This document shows positions 1 through 8,026 of a stretch of DNA of 64,000 nucleotides, one piece after another (within the stretch, counting starts at the first letter, position 1; the number at the start of each line of letters is the position of its first letter). The notes under the pieces were generated by a model. The model did no database searches. It saw only the letters and a list, made by a program, of their open reading frames with translations, and was not told the DNA's origin. Source of the stretch: Lachnospiraceae bacterium (GTDB taxonomy: Bacteria > Bacillota > Clostridia > Lachnospirales > Lachnospiraceae); NCBI GenBank assembly GCA_023664345.1, contig JAMPFQ010000013.1, forward strand, positions 1-64,000, written 5' to 3'. Made by a program: the position numbers and the translations under genes.

Positions 1-207
1 GTGCCTAAGAAGAGACAGTGGGGATTGCAGAAACTTGGCATAGGGAAAGACCTTGCAAGAGTGACAGCATACTGTGGAGACCGTTATCAATGGATAGTGA
101 CAAAAACATGTATTGTCAGGGCAATCTCCAAAGAAAAGCTGTCGCAGGCAGGACTTGTGAGTTGCTACGATTATTACATGGGACGCCATGCTTTGAAGTT
201 ATATTGA
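1..207 (+). CDS. Group II intron reverse transcriptase/maturase, C-terminal fragment (window edge)
   Basis: The 68 visible residues match the extreme C-terminus of intron-encoded proteins: a basic segment with KLGIGKDLA, then a tract equivalent to the usual ANTRKGYW region (here YCGDRYQWIVTKT), then SKEKLSQAGLVSCYDYY. The catalytic RT domain and true start are upstream of the window. The GTG at base 1 is only the first codon of the frame. The protein supports splicing and retrohoming of its own intron. The stop codon abuts domain V, as is normal for these elements. The reading frame is intact as far as can be seen. Confidence 0.75.
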   Translation: MPKKRQWGLQKLGIGKDLARVTAYCGDRYQWIVTKTCIVRAISKEKLSQAGLVSCYDYYMGRHALKLY

Positions 208-272
208 ACCGCCGTATGCCGAACGGCATGTACGGTGGTGTGAGAGGGGTGAGAAAATCTCCCCTACTCGAT
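1..272 (+). mobile_element. 3' end of a group II intron (RT C-terminus, domains V and VI)
   Basis: The reverse transcriptase tail is followed directly by a domain V-like hairpin at about 207-241 (ACCGCCGTATGCC, loop GAAC, GGCATGTACGGTGGT). A short domain VI-like hairpin at about 242-266 comes next, ending in CTACTCGAT, a typical bacterial group II intron 3' terminus with a bulged A. The 3' splice site is placed after base 272. The CGC in the lower domain V stem and the terminator-adjacent position (see the exon repeat) fit subgroup IIC, which inserts behind rho-independent terminators. The 5' part of the element lies outside the window. Confidence 0.8.
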
Positions 273-347
273 TTGTGCGTCAGCACGGGGATAATAGTCT
301 CGTTTAAATATATATTAAAGCATTTTTTTGATATGCCAAGTATATTT
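273..347 (+). repeat. 3' exon of the intron, degenerate copy of 647-723
   Basis: From the intron end, TTGTGCGTCAGCACGG and the later stretches AATAGTCTCGTTT, TTAAAGCA and GCCAAGTATATTT line up in order with 647-723, which follows a strong terminator. This indicates that the intron sits behind a second, older copy of the same terminator and downstream region. The rest of 348-507 shows only AT-rich sequence and the promoter of the next small gene. Confidence 0.6.
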
Positions 348-429
348 TTATGTTTTAATGATATGCGGAAGTCAGGACGTTACTTTTCACAATGTAAATT
401 TTAAAATTATAGAAAATTATCAAAAAAGA

Positions 430-464
430 TTGCGTTTTAATGCTCTTTTATCGGATAATATAAT
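430..464 (+). promoter_or_regulatory. Candidate sigma-A promoter for the 28-aa peptide
   Basis: TTGCGT at 430-435, an 18-bp spacer and GATAAT at 454-459; an overlapping TATAAT lies at 459-464. It is about 45 bases ahead of the ribosome site. Confidence 0.45.
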
Positions 465-507
465 TGCTGTCTCTCCTATACTGGCAACAGAGAGGAGGTG
501 TGTCAGC

Positions 508-594
508 ATGGAGATAATAGTTTCGTTTATTATTTCCGTTTTGGCAGGTGTGATAAGCTATTACATCTGCAAGTGGCTGGACGGAAATACATAG
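508..594 (+). CDS. 28-residue hydrophobic peptide, type I toxin-like
   Basis: A start at ATG 508 has an AGAGGAGG ribosome site at 491-498 and encodes 28 residues. An N-terminal membrane-spanning stretch (residues 2-19, rich in I, V, F, S) is followed by a short tail with YYICKWLD and DGNT. The gene has a candidate promoter and a strong hairpin terminator 16 bases after the stop, so it is a compact free-standing unit. Length, hydrophobic helix and charged C-terminus resemble type I toxins of the Fst/TxpA kind and other small membrane peptides, but no antisense RNA was proven. The degenerate sequence next to the intron repeats part of the same neighbourhood. I am fairly sure it is a gene and unsure of its role. 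Confidence 0.6.
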   Translation: MEIIVSFIISVLAGVISYYICKWLDGNT

Positions 595-610
595 ACAGCC
601 AGCCCAAAAG

Positions 611-642
611 AAAACCCCAGAGGGTGCCACCTCTGGGGTTTT
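611..642 (+). terminator. Strong rho-independent terminator (bidirectional)
   Basis: AAAACCCCAGAGG, a short loop, then CCTCTGGGGTTTT. The A-run and T-run on either side make it usable on both strands. Confidence 0.9.
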
Positions 643-646
643 CGCT

Positions 647-723
647 TTGTGTGTCAACATGGTTAGTTTCGTTTCTAACATTTATTATCTTAAAGCAGTT
701 TCCCTGATCTGTCAAGTATATTT
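647..723 (+). repeat. Terminator-downstream copy of the intron 3' exon
   Basis: TTGTGTGTCAACATGG, TTAGTTTCGTTT, TTAAAGCAG and GTCAAGTATATTT occur in the same order as at 273-347. It begins four bases after the T-run of the terminator and so shows the presumed empty form of the intron target. Confidence 0.55.
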
Positions 724-774
724 CAAAAATCGATCTACTGCTTTTCTGTGCTGTGGGCAAATAACATAATGGGG

Positions 775-805
775 TTGACCTTTTGCGATTGGGGGGGGGT
801 ATAAT
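775..805 (+). promoter_or_regulatory. Promoter with a nine-G spacer tract
   Basis: TTGACC at 775-780 and TATAAT at 800-805 are separated by 19 bp, of which the last nine (791-799) are all G. A homopolymer between -35 and -10 is the classic arrangement for slipped-strand promoter switching. Loss of two G would restore the optimal 17-bp spacing. The same design recurs at 2477-2507. Confidence 0.75.
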
Positions 806-835
806 GAAAAAGTGCGTAAGATAAATAATACAAAT

Positions 836-860
836 GCCCCTTGTGCGGCGGAATGCGAGG
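836..860 (+). promoter_or_regulatory. Leader element, copy 1 (hairpin then GGAATGnGAGG)
   Basis: GCCCC-TTGT-GCGGCGGAATGCGAGG ends in the ribosome site. It is the imperfect member of a three-copy leader motif also found at 2536-2560 and 41102-41126. Confidence 0.4.
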
Positions 861-866
861 AAAAAA

Positions 867-2075
867 ATGTTTTGTGGTAAGTGTGGAGCAGAGATAGAAA
901 ACGGAGGAAGGTTCTGTCCTCAATGCGGAACGGTTGTGGGAGAAAAGCAGGAAAGGGCGGCGGCACCGGTTCCGGCGCAGAAAGGCACGCCTGCTAAAAA
1001 GAAGCTGCTGGCCGCTGTGGCGGCATGCGCGGTACTGGCTGTGGCTGGCGTCATCGCACTAGTGGTACATATCACAAGCCCGGAGTACCGGAGCGGAAAG
1101 TGTGTGAGGCAGGCAGAAAAATATATGCAGGAGGAATCCTTTCAGGAAGCCATAGAAGCCTATGAGGAGGCATTGGACTACCTCCCCGAAAACAGGGATG
1201 CAGAGACGGGGCTTGAGGATGCGTACCTGGGGCAGGCGGAAAAGTATATGCAGGAGAGTTCCTTTCAGGAGGCCATAGAAGCCTACAGGGAGGCATTGGA
1301 CAACTTTCCCGAAAACAGGGATGCAGAGACGGGGCTTGAGGATGCGTACCTGGGAGGGGCGGACGCGCTGTACCGGGACGAGGATTATGAAGAGGCCATG
1401 GAGTATTATGAGACGGTGAGGGAACTGAACCCGAAACGGTCTGAGATCTACCTGGGAGAGGCGGATATCTACTTAAAGTCCGAGGACGTCATGGCGGCGC
1501 TCACCGTACTGGAGGAAGGGGAGGAATTTGTCAGCGAGGATGCCCGGACGGCGCGGGAAGAGTATATCATGGAGCATACGACGGCATATTATGAGAAGGC
1601 GGCGCAGCTGACAGTCAAGATACCGACAAACAAAAAGGATTTGAAGGCATGGAGGGAAAGCCTGGAAGCCTGCTATCCGCCGGAGGCGGATGAAGTGCTG
1701 GATGAATTGCTGGATGAATTTTATGACAGCGCAGAAATCATAGTGAGTTACTTGGATGAGGAGACCGCCATACTGCTGGAACAGGTAGTGGGCAGCATGA
1801 AAGTGTCAGATACCAGGATGCTGAACAGGGAAGAGTGTGAGGAGTGCGAGGAACTGATAGAGTGGTACTACGACATAAGCCTTAAGATCGATGGGGGATG
1901 TCTGGTGGGGATGGAAGTAGTGCCCGATTCGGAACTGGAGAAAATGCTGGATGAACTGGGCGATCTGGACAGCACCCTGCTCATACTCCGTTCAGGGAAG
2001 TACATCGGCTGCTGGGCGTTCAGCGACCTTGGACTGGATGAGATCACGGACCTGGGACGGGATCTGGAATGGTAA
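867..2075 (+). CDS. Zinc-ribbon, membrane-anchored TPR protein
   Basis: Start at ATG 867 matches its paralog at 2566; an in-frame ATG at 834 lies within the leader and is less likely. Residues 1-20 form a zinc ribbon (CGKCG and CPQCG). A low-complexity A/P/K linker and one TM helix follow at about 46-68. Next come two nearly identical TPR-like units of about 45 residues (KYMQ..SFQEAIEAY.EALD) and two further TPR-like units. The C-terminal 160 residues are acidic and helical and unlike anything I recognise. The protein probably sits in the membrane with its repeats outside. It shares promoter, leader and first 240 residues with the gene at 2566 but has a different C-terminal domain. Confidence 0.8.
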   Translation: MFCGKCGAEIENGGRFCPQCGTVVGEKQERAAAPVPAQKGTPAKKKLLAAVAACAVLAVAGVIALVVHITSPEYRSGKCVRQAEKYMQEESFQEAIEAYEEALDYLPENRDAETGLEDAYLGQAEKYMQESSFQEAIEAYREALDNFPENRDAETGLEDAYLGGADALYRDEDYEEAMEYYETVRELNPKRSEIYLGEADIYLKSEDVMAALTVLEEGEEFVSEDARTAREEYIMEHTTAYYEKAAQLTVKIPTNKKDLKAWRESLEACYPPEADEVLDELLDEFYDSAEIIVSYLDEETAILLEQVVGSMKVSDTRMLNREECEECEELIEWYYDISLKIDGGCLVGMEVVPDSELEKMLDELGDLDSTLLILRSGKYIGCWAFSDLGLDEITDLGRDLEW

Positions 2076-2118
2076 GCGGGTCATGTCAGGCTTACAACCG
2101 AAGTTTTCAGGAAACAAA

Positions 2119-2147
2119 TAGACTTTACCACCCGGTTATGTTATACT
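2119..2147 (+). promoter_or_regulatory. Candidate promoter for the 63-aa gene
   Basis: TAGACT at 2119-2124, a 17-bp spacer and TATACT at 2142-2147, followed 33 bases later by a GGAGGTGAT ribosome site. Confidence 0.45.
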
Positions 2148-2191
2148 AAATATGACATAGCAACGAAACTTCGATAACTGGAGGTGATCAT

Positions 2192-2383
2192 ATGCCGAGT
2201 AATGGGGAAATCATAGAAAGAGCAATAAATGATTTTACAAAAGTGCAAAAGCGTATGCTATTAGCAAAGAAAGAAAATGCTGCTGAAACATACGCCGATC
2301 TCAAGGATGATTATATTTCTTTGAAAGTACTTTTGACAAGTTTGGGTGTAAATCTTACAGAAATTGACAGGATAAAAGAATAG
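2192..2383 (+). CDS. Small conserved-looking protein of unknown function, 63 aa
   Basis: ATG 2192 has a near-perfect ribosome site (GGAGGTGAT, 2180-2188). The product is soluble, charged and predicted helical, with NDFTKVQKRML and ETYADLKDDYISLKVLLTSLG as characteristic stretches and no Cys or TM segment. It has its own promoter and terminator between the two zinc-ribbon paralogs, so it is a separate transcription unit. I recognise no domain. Codon use and ribosome site argue that it is a real gene. Confidence 0.65.
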   Translation: MPSNGEIIERAINDFTKVQKRMLLAKKENAAETYADLKDDYISLKVLLTSLGVNLTEIDRIKE

Positions 2384-2404
2384 AATTGATTCCCGTGAGG
2401 ATCA

Positions 2405-2438
2405 AAGCCCCCCGTTTTTGCAGCGGGGGGCTTGTTTT
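2405..2438 (+). terminator. Rho-independent terminator
   Basis: AGCCCCCCG, loop TTTTTGCAG, CGGGGGGCT then TGTTTT. It closes the 63-aa gene. Confidence 0.85.
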
Positions 2439-2476
2439 CATGGCTTTTTGTATTGCGGACAAATAATATAATGGGG

Positions 2477-2507
2477 TTGACATTTTGCTGTTGGGGGGGG
2501 GTAGAAT
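2477..2507 (+). promoter_or_regulatory. Second promoter with a nine-G spacer tract
   Basis: TTGACA at 2477-2482 and TAGAAT at 2502-2507 are separated by 19 bp ending in nine G (2493-2501). Flanking bases match the promoter at 775-805 over most of its length, so the two arose by duplication. The -10 here has one mismatch (TAGAAT). Confidence 0.7.
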
Positions 2508-2535
2508 AAAAAAGTGCGCAGGATAAATAACAAAT

Positions 2536-2560
2536 GCCGCTTATGCGGCGGAATGTGAGG
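2536..2560 (+). promoter_or_regulatory. Leader element, copy 2
   Basis: GCCGC-TTAT-GCGGC forms a perfect 5-bp hairpin and runs into GGAATGTGAGG, which contains the ribosome site of the gene at 2566. Confidence 0.45.
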
Positions 2561-2565
2561 AAGAG

Positions 2566-4173
2566 ATGTTTTGTGATAAGTGCGGAGCAGAGATAGAAAA
2601 CGGAGGCAGGTTCTGCCCTCAATGCGGAGCGGTGGTGGAAGAAAAGCAGGAAGGGGCAGCGGCTCCGGTTCCGGCGCAGAAAGGCACGCCTGATAAAAAG
2701 AAGCTGCTGATTGCTGTGGCTGCGTGCGCGGTACTGGTTGTGGCGGGCGTCATCGTGCTGGTCGTACATATCACAAGCCCGGAATACCGGAGCGAAAAAT
2801 GTGTAAAGCAGGCGGAGAAGTATATGCAGAAGGACTCCTTTCAGGAGGCCATAGAAGCCTACAGGAAAGCATTGGACTACCTCCCCGAAAATGAGGCGGC
2901 GGAGACGGGGCTTGAGGATGCGTACCTGGGGCAGGCGGAAAAGTATATGCAGGAGAGTTCCTTTCAGGAGGCCATAGAAGCCTACAGGGAGGCATCGGAC
3001 TACTTCCCGGAAAATGAGGCTGCAAAGACGGGGCTTGAGGATGCGTACCTGGGAGGGGCGGATGCGCTGTACCGGGACAGGGATTATGAAGCGGCCATGG
3101 AATATTATGAGACGGTGAGGGAACTGAACCCGAAACGGTCTGAGATTTACCTGGGAGAGGCGGATATCTACTTAAAGTCCGAGGACGTCATGGCGGCGCT
3201 TACCGTACTGGAGGAAGGGGAGGAATTTGTCAGCGAGGATGCCCTGACGGCGCGGGAAGAGTATATCCGGGAGCATACGACGGCGTATGTGAGTCGGGCA
3301 GCCGGTCAGGCTGATAACGGAACTGATTGGGTGCGGGAGTATGATGAAAACGGGAAGCAGACCAGGGAGACGCAGTATGACGCATCCGGCAGTGTCACCT
3401 CCTGGTGTGAGGATGAGTATGATGAAAGCGGGAACCGGGCCAGGGAGACACAGTATGACGCAGCCGGGAATATCCATTCCTGGGAAGAGTATGAATATGG
3501 TATGGATGGGAGTCTGATCAAAGCGGTAAGCTACAGCGCGGATGGCAGTATCCTGCAATGGGAAGCATATAAGTATGATGCTGATGGGAATCAGGTCAAA
3601 ATGGAAAGCTATGGGTCAGATGGCAGCATCATAGGCTGGGAAGAGTACGAGTATGGATATGATGCGGAGGGGAATCCAATCGAGCGGATAAGCTATGAAT
3701 ATGGCGGAAGCCTCTCTGGACGGGGCGAGTATGATGCCAGCGGGAATCAGATCAAAGGGATTTATTACGGGGAAGATGGCAGCATCTCATCTTGGAATGA
3801 GTACGAGTATGATGCCAGCGGGAACCAGACCAAATTTACTCGTTGCAATCTCAATAACAGCCTATTCTATTGGTATGATTACGAGTATGATGAGGGCGGA
3901 AATCAGATCGAAAGTGTATCTTATAATGTGGACTCCAGCAGTTCAAGCCGGAGAGGGTACGAGTATGATGAAAGCGGGAGCCGGATCAAAGAGATCAGTT
4001 ATAAACCGGATGGCAGCATCTCCTATTGGGACGAGTATACGTATTCCATAAGCGGTATCCGCACAGCAGATGGGAATGACCGCTGCCTGATAAAGGAAGT
4101 GCGGCATGATGCGGACGGAAATGAGGATCATGTTGTTTTGGAATGCGAAGTGATGTATCGTTTTGCGGAATAA
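2566..4173 (+). CDS. Zinc-ribbon, membrane-anchored TPR protein with YD-type repeats
   Basis: Residues 1-245 are a close paralog of the protein at 867: zinc ribbon (CDKCG/CPQCG), linker, TM helix at about 46-68 and the same TPR-like units. From about residue 255 to 510 the sequence changes completely. It becomes about a dozen short repeats with the pattern EYD.SGN...TQYDASGS..SW, that is, YD/RHS-type tyrosine-aspartate-glycine repeats, normally found in secreted or wall-exposed proteins. The swap of C-terminal modules on a shared anchor suggests a variable surface family. The start is fixed by the GAGGAAG ribosome site nine bases upstream. A terminator follows at 4204. Function is unknown; an exposed adhesin or sensor is a guess. 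Confidence 0.8.
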   Translation: MFCDKCGAEIENGGRFCPQCGAVVEEKQEGAAAPVPAQKGTPDKKKLLIAVAACAVLVVAGVIVLVVHITSPEYRSEKCVKQAEKYMQKDSFQEAIEAYRKALDYLPENEAAETGLEDAYLGQAEKYMQESSFQEAIEAYREASDYFPENEAAKTGLEDAYLGGADALYRDRDYEAAMEYYETVRELNPKRSEIYLGEADIYLKSEDVMAALTVLEEGEEFVSEDALTAREEYIREHTTAYVSRAAGQADNGTDWVREYDENGKQTRETQYDASGSVTSWCEDEYDESGNRARETQYDAAGNIHSWEEYEYGMDGSLIKAVSYSADGSILQWEAYKYDADGNQVKMESYGSDGSIIGWEEYEYGYDAEGNPIERISYEYGGSLSGRGEYDASGNQIKGIYYGEDGSISSWNEYEYDASGNQTKFTRCNLNNSLFYWYDYEYDEGGNQIESVSYNVDSSSSSRRGYEYDESGSRIKEISYKPDGSISYWDEYTYSISGIRTADGNDRCLIKEVRHDADGNEDHVVLECEVMYRFAE

Positions 4174-4203
4174 AATAGGATAGGATCATAGGACTACACA
4201 CCA

Positions 4204-4237
4204 GGGCCCCCGTTGTCTGCAGCGGGGGTCTTGTTTT
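4204..4237 (+). terminator. Rho-independent terminator
   Basis: GGGCCCCCG, loop TTGTCTGCAG, CGGGGGTC then TTGTTTT. It closely resembles the terminator at 2405. Confidence 0.8.
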
Positions 4238-4263
4238 AATGCCAGGTGATCGTCCCGTTCCCC

Positions 4264-4292
4264 TTTACAAATTCCGGGAAATTCAGTATATT
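4264..4292 (+). promoter_or_regulatory. Candidate sigma-A promoter for dnaE
   Basis: TTTACA at 4264-4269, 17 bp, TATATT at 4287-4292. Confidence 0.55.
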
Positions 4293-4351
4293 AATATGGT
4301 AAATATTGTTTCACCGGAAATCGGTTGACAGGCGGATAAGGAGCACCCAAC

Positions 4352-7300
4352 ATGGCATTTGCACATCTTCACGTCCACACGGAATACTCTCTGCTGGACG
4401 GTTCCAACAAGATAAAAGAATATGTGGCGAGGGTAAAGGAACTGGGGATGGACAGCGCAGCCATCACCGACCATGGCGTCATGTACGGAGTCATTGACTT
4501 TTACCGTGCGGCGAAAGCGGCGGGGATCAATCCGATCCTGGGGTGCGAGGTCTATGTGGCGCCCAATTCCCGCTTTGACAAGGAACTGACCGGCGGCGAG
4601 GACAGATATTACCATCTGGTGCTGCTGGCAGAGAATAACACGGGTTATTCAAACCTGATGAAGATAGTGAGCAAGGGCTTTACGGAAGGATATTATTATA
4701 AGCCCCGGGTGGATATGGAGGTACTGAGTCAGTACCATGAAGGCATTATCGCGCTGTCCGCCTGCCTGGCGGGAGAGGTGCAGAGATATATCACAAAGCG
4801 GCTCCCGGATGAGGCCAGGAAAGCCGCCAGAAAATACGAGGCCTGTTTCGGCAAGGGGAATTATTTCCTGGAACTGCAGGATCACGGACTGCCGGAGCAG
4901 AAATTTGTCAATATGGAACTGCTGAAAATGAGCAAAGAACTGGATATTCCGCTGGTGGCCACCAACGATGTCCATTACACCTATGCTTCGGATGCGGATT
5001 CCCACGATATCCTGCTCTGTCTCCAGACCGGCAAGAAGCTGGCGGATGAGGATCGTATGCGCTACGAGGGCGGGCAGTATTATGTCAAGAGCGAGGAGGA
5101 GATGAAAGGGCTTTTCCCCTATGCCTGGGAGGCGGTGGAGAATACCCAGCGGATCGCGGACCGGTGTCATGTGGAGATTGAGTTCGGCGTCACGAAACTG
5201 CCCCATTATGAGGTGCCGGAGGGCTATGATTCCTGGACATATTTAAATAAACTGTGCGATGATGGGCTGGCGGAGCGCTATGGCGACAGCAGCCAGCAGG
5301 CGGGAGATACGGGCCAGACGCTGAGGGAGCGGCTGGATTACGAACTGGGTGTTATTAAAACCATGGGATATGTGGATTATTTCCTGATCGTGTGGGATTT
5401 CATCAATTACGCCAGATCCAACGATATTCCGGTGGGGCCGGGGCGCGGTTCCGCGGCGGGCAGCATCGTATCCTACTGCCTGAAGATCACCAATATTGAT
5501 CCCATCAAGTACAGTCTGCTGTTCGAGCGTTTCCTGAATCCGGAGCGCGTATCCATGCCCGATATCGATATTGATTTCTGTTTCAACAGGCGTCAGGAGG
5601 TCATCGACTATGTGGGCAGGAAATACGGCGCGGACAAGGTGGTGCAGATCGTAACCTTCGGTACGCTGGCGGCAAAGGGCGTGATCCGGGATGTGGGCCG
5701 CGTGATGGATCTGCCCTATGCTTTTGTGGATTCTATCGCGAAAATGGTTCCAAATGAACTGAACATCACCATAGACCGGGCGCTGGAGATGAACCCGGAA
5801 CTGCGCAAACTGTATCAGGAGGACGAGCAGGTACACCGTCTGATCGATATGAGCAAACGGCTGGAGGGTCTGCCGCGGCATACTTCCATGCACGCGGCGG
5901 GAGTTTTGATCTGTCCGGATTCTGCGGACGAGTTTATCCCTCTGTCCAGGGGAAGCGACGGCTCCATCACCACCCAGTTCACCATGACCACATTGGAGGA
6001 ACTGGGTCTGCTGAAAATGGACTTTCTGGGGCTGCGCACGCTGACGGTGATACAGGATGCGGTGAAATTTATCGAGAGGACCAGAGGGGAGCACATCGAT
6101 ATCGATCGGATCGATTATAATGATCCCCAGGTGCTTGCCTCCATCGGCACGGGCAGGACGGACGGCGTCTTCCAGCTGGAGAGCGCGGGCATGAAGAACT
6201 TCATGAAGGAACTGCGGCCCCGGAATCTGGAGGATATCATTGCGGGGATCTCCCTGTACCGTCCCGGCCCCATGGACTTTATCCCCAAATATATCAAGGG
6301 AAAAAATAATCATGAGGCGGTGGTATATTCCTGTCCCCAGCTGGAGCCTATCTTAAAGCCCACCTACGGCTGCATCGTTTATCAGGAGCAGGTCATGCAG
6401 ATCGTCCGCGACCTGGGCGGATATACCCTGGGAAGAAGCGACCTGGTACGCCGCGCCATGAGCAAGAAGAAACAGGCGGTGATGGAAAAAGAACGGGCGA
6501 ATTTTATTTACGGGAACAAGGAGGAGAATGTTCCGGGCTGCGTTGCAAAAGGGATCGATGAGAAAATAGCAAGTGGTATTTATAATGATATGATGGACTT
6601 TGCCAAATATGCTTTTAATAAGTCCCATGCGGCCTGTTATGCGGTGGTGGCACTGCAGACGGCGTATCTGAAATATTATTATCCCGTGGAGTTTATGGCA
6701 GCGTTAATGACATCTGTTATTGATAATCCCAAAAAGGTTTCGGAATATATCCTGACCTGCAGGAATATGGGAATCCAGATGCTGCCGCCGGATATCAATG
6801 AGGGAGAGTGCGGTTTCTCCGTGACAGAGGGAGGCATCCGTTACGCGCTGACGGCGATCAAGAGCATCGGGCGGGCCGTAATAGAAGAAATCGTCCGGGA
6901 ACGGGAGGAAAGAGGGCCTTTTACCAATCTGCAGGACTTTATCACCCGCACCGCGGATGTGGAGATGAACAAGCGCGTCATAGAGCATTTGATCAAAGCC
7001 GGGGCGCTGGACAGCCTGGGCGGGACCAGAAAGCAGTTCATGAGCGTCTATGTGCAGATCCTGGATCATGTGGTTAGGGATAAAAAGAACAATCTGGCGG
7101 GCCAGCTGTCTCTCTTTGATATTGCGGGTGAGGAAGAGAAGGATGAGTTTGACATCCGTATGCCCGATGTGGGCGAGTATTCCCAGGAGATGGTGCTTGC
7201 TTTTGAGAAAGAGGTTCTGGGCATCTATCTCAGCGGCCATCCGCTGGAGGCGGACGAGGGACTGTGGCGGAAATATATCACCCATACCACCAATGATTTC

Positions 7301-7945
7301 GCGTTGGACGAGGACAGCGGGACCGTTTCCGTGGCGGATCAGTCCCGTGTGGTGCTTGGCGGGCTGATAGCGGATAAGACCATAAAATATACGAAAAATG
7401 ACAAGATTATGGCCTTTCTGAACCTGGAGGATCTGGTGGGGAATGTGGAAGTCGTGGTCTTTCCGAAGGATTACGAAAAGTATGGCAGTATGCTCCGGGA
7501 GGATGCGAAAGTGTTCATCCGGGGACGCGCTTCTGTGGAGGAAGAGCGGGACGGGAAACTGATCTGCGAGCAGATAGTGGGATTTGATGAGGCGGCAGCC
7601 GCAGGAGGTCGGCCGATATTTCAAAACGGGAGTTATAATAACAAGAGTTACAGAAGCGGCGGCCAGTCACCTGTTGCAGCCGGAAAGGCGGCGGCAGCCA
7701 TACAACAGGGCAGGATGCCCAAGGGGATCTGGCTCCAGTTTACCGATGCGGACAGTTACTTTGCCAGGGAACAGGAGTTGTTCTCGGCTATTGCAGATTC
7801 TGACGGCAATGATGATGTGGTGATCTTTTTGAAGAGTACCAGAGGGATCAAGGTACTGCCTCCCAACCGCAGGGTATCCGCGGATGAGAGCCTGCGGGTG
7901 AAGCTTGGCGCACTCTTCGGGGCGGAAAATGTAAAAATTCGGTAA
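4352..7945 (+). CDS. dnaE: DNA polymerase III subunit alpha (DnaE type)
   Basis: The 1197-residue protein is full length for DnaE. The N-terminal PHP domain starts with HLHVHTEYSLLDG (His 5, 7, 9) and ITDHG. The C-family polymerase core carries the catalytic pair in PDIDIDF (Asp 404 and 406) and the third aspartate in MDFLGLRTL (Asp 557). A helix-hairpin-helix segment lies near residues 840-890. An OB-fold follows at roughly 1010-1060 (VVLGGLIADKTIKYTKND). A glycine/asparagine-rich linker near 1090-1120 precedes a short C-terminal domain. It lacks the inserted exonuclease of PolC, so it is the second replicative polymerase of Firmicutes or the lesion and primer-extension polymerase. Ribosome site AAGGAG lies upstream of ATG 4352. 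It has its own promoter. Confidence 0.97.
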   Translation: MAFAHLHVHTEYSLLDGSNKIKEYVARVKELGMDSAAITDHGVMYGVIDFYRAAKAAGINPILGCEVYVAPNSRFDKELTGGEDRYYHLVLLAENNTGYSNLMKIVSKGFTEGYYYKPRVDMEVLSQYHEGIIALSACLAGEVQRYITKRLPDEARKAARKYEACFGKGNYFLELQDHGLPEQKFVNMELLKMSKELDIPLVATNDVHYTYASDADSHDILLCLQTGKKLADEDRMRYEGGQYYVKSEEEMKGLFPYAWEAVENTQRIADRCHVEIEFGVTKLPHYEVPEGYDSWTYLNKLCDDGLAERYGDSSQQAGDTGQTLRERLDYELGVIKTMGYVDYFLIVWDFINYARSNDIPVGPGRGSAAGSIVSYCLKITNIDPIKYSLLFERFLNPERVSMPDIDIDFCFNRRQEVIDYVGRKYGADKVVQIVTFGTLAAKGVIRDVGRVMDLPYAFVDSIAKMVPNELNITIDRALEMNPELRKLYQEDEQVHRLIDMSKRLEGLPRHTSMHAAGVLICPDSADEFIPLSRGSDGSITTQFTMTTLEELGLLKMDFLGLRTLTVIQDAVKFIERTRGEHIDIDRIDYNDPQVLASIGTGRTDGVFQLESAGMKNFMKELRPRNLEDIIAGISLYRPGPMDFIPKYIKGKNNHEAVVYSCPQLEPILKPTYGCIVYQEQVMQIVRDLGGYTLGRSDLVRRAMSKKKQAVMEKERANFIYGNKEENVPGCVAKGIDEKIASGIYNDMMDFAKYAFNKSHAACYAVVALQTAYLKYYYPVEFMAALMTSVIDNPKKVSEYILTCRNMGIQMLPPDINEGECGFSVTEGGIRYALTAIKSIGRAVIEEIVREREERGPFTNLQDFITRTADVEMNKRVIEHLIKAGALDSLGGTRKQFMSVYVQILDHVVRDKKNNLAGQLSLFDIAGEEEKDEFDIRMPDVGEYSQEMVLAFEKEVLGIYLSGHPLEADEGLWRKYITHTTNDFALDEDSGTVSVADQSRVVLGGLIADKTIKYTKNDKIMAFLNLEDLVGNVEVVVFPKDYEKYGSMLREDAKVFIRGRASVEEERDGKLICEQIVGFDEAAAAGGRPIFQNGSYNNKSYRSGGQSPVAAGKAAAAIQQGRMPKGIWLQFTDADSYFAREQELFSAIADSDGNDDVVIFLKSTRGIKVLPPNRRVSADESLRVKLGALFGAENVKIR

Positions 7946-7962
7946 CTATGTATTTTGACCTA

Positions 7963-7991
7963 TTGAAAAGAGGGGAAAAATAGATTAAAAT
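7963..7991 (+). promoter_or_regulatory. Candidate promoter for pfkA
   Basis: TTGAAA at 7963-7968, 17 bp, TAAAAT at 7986-7991. Confidence 0.5.
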
Positions 7992-8026
7992 AGGGATTCA
8001 GATGTTAGTGTGGAAAGGCATGGTGA

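Noticed and set aside
834..866. An earlier ATG for the first zinc-ribbon protein
   Set aside because: It lies in the leader element shared with the paralog, whose protein clearly begins MFCDKCG.
5243..6313. A 356-codon minus-strand frame inside dnaE
   Set aside because: It is antisense to the conserved polymerase core and has a His/Gln/Arg-rich, non-protein-like composition.
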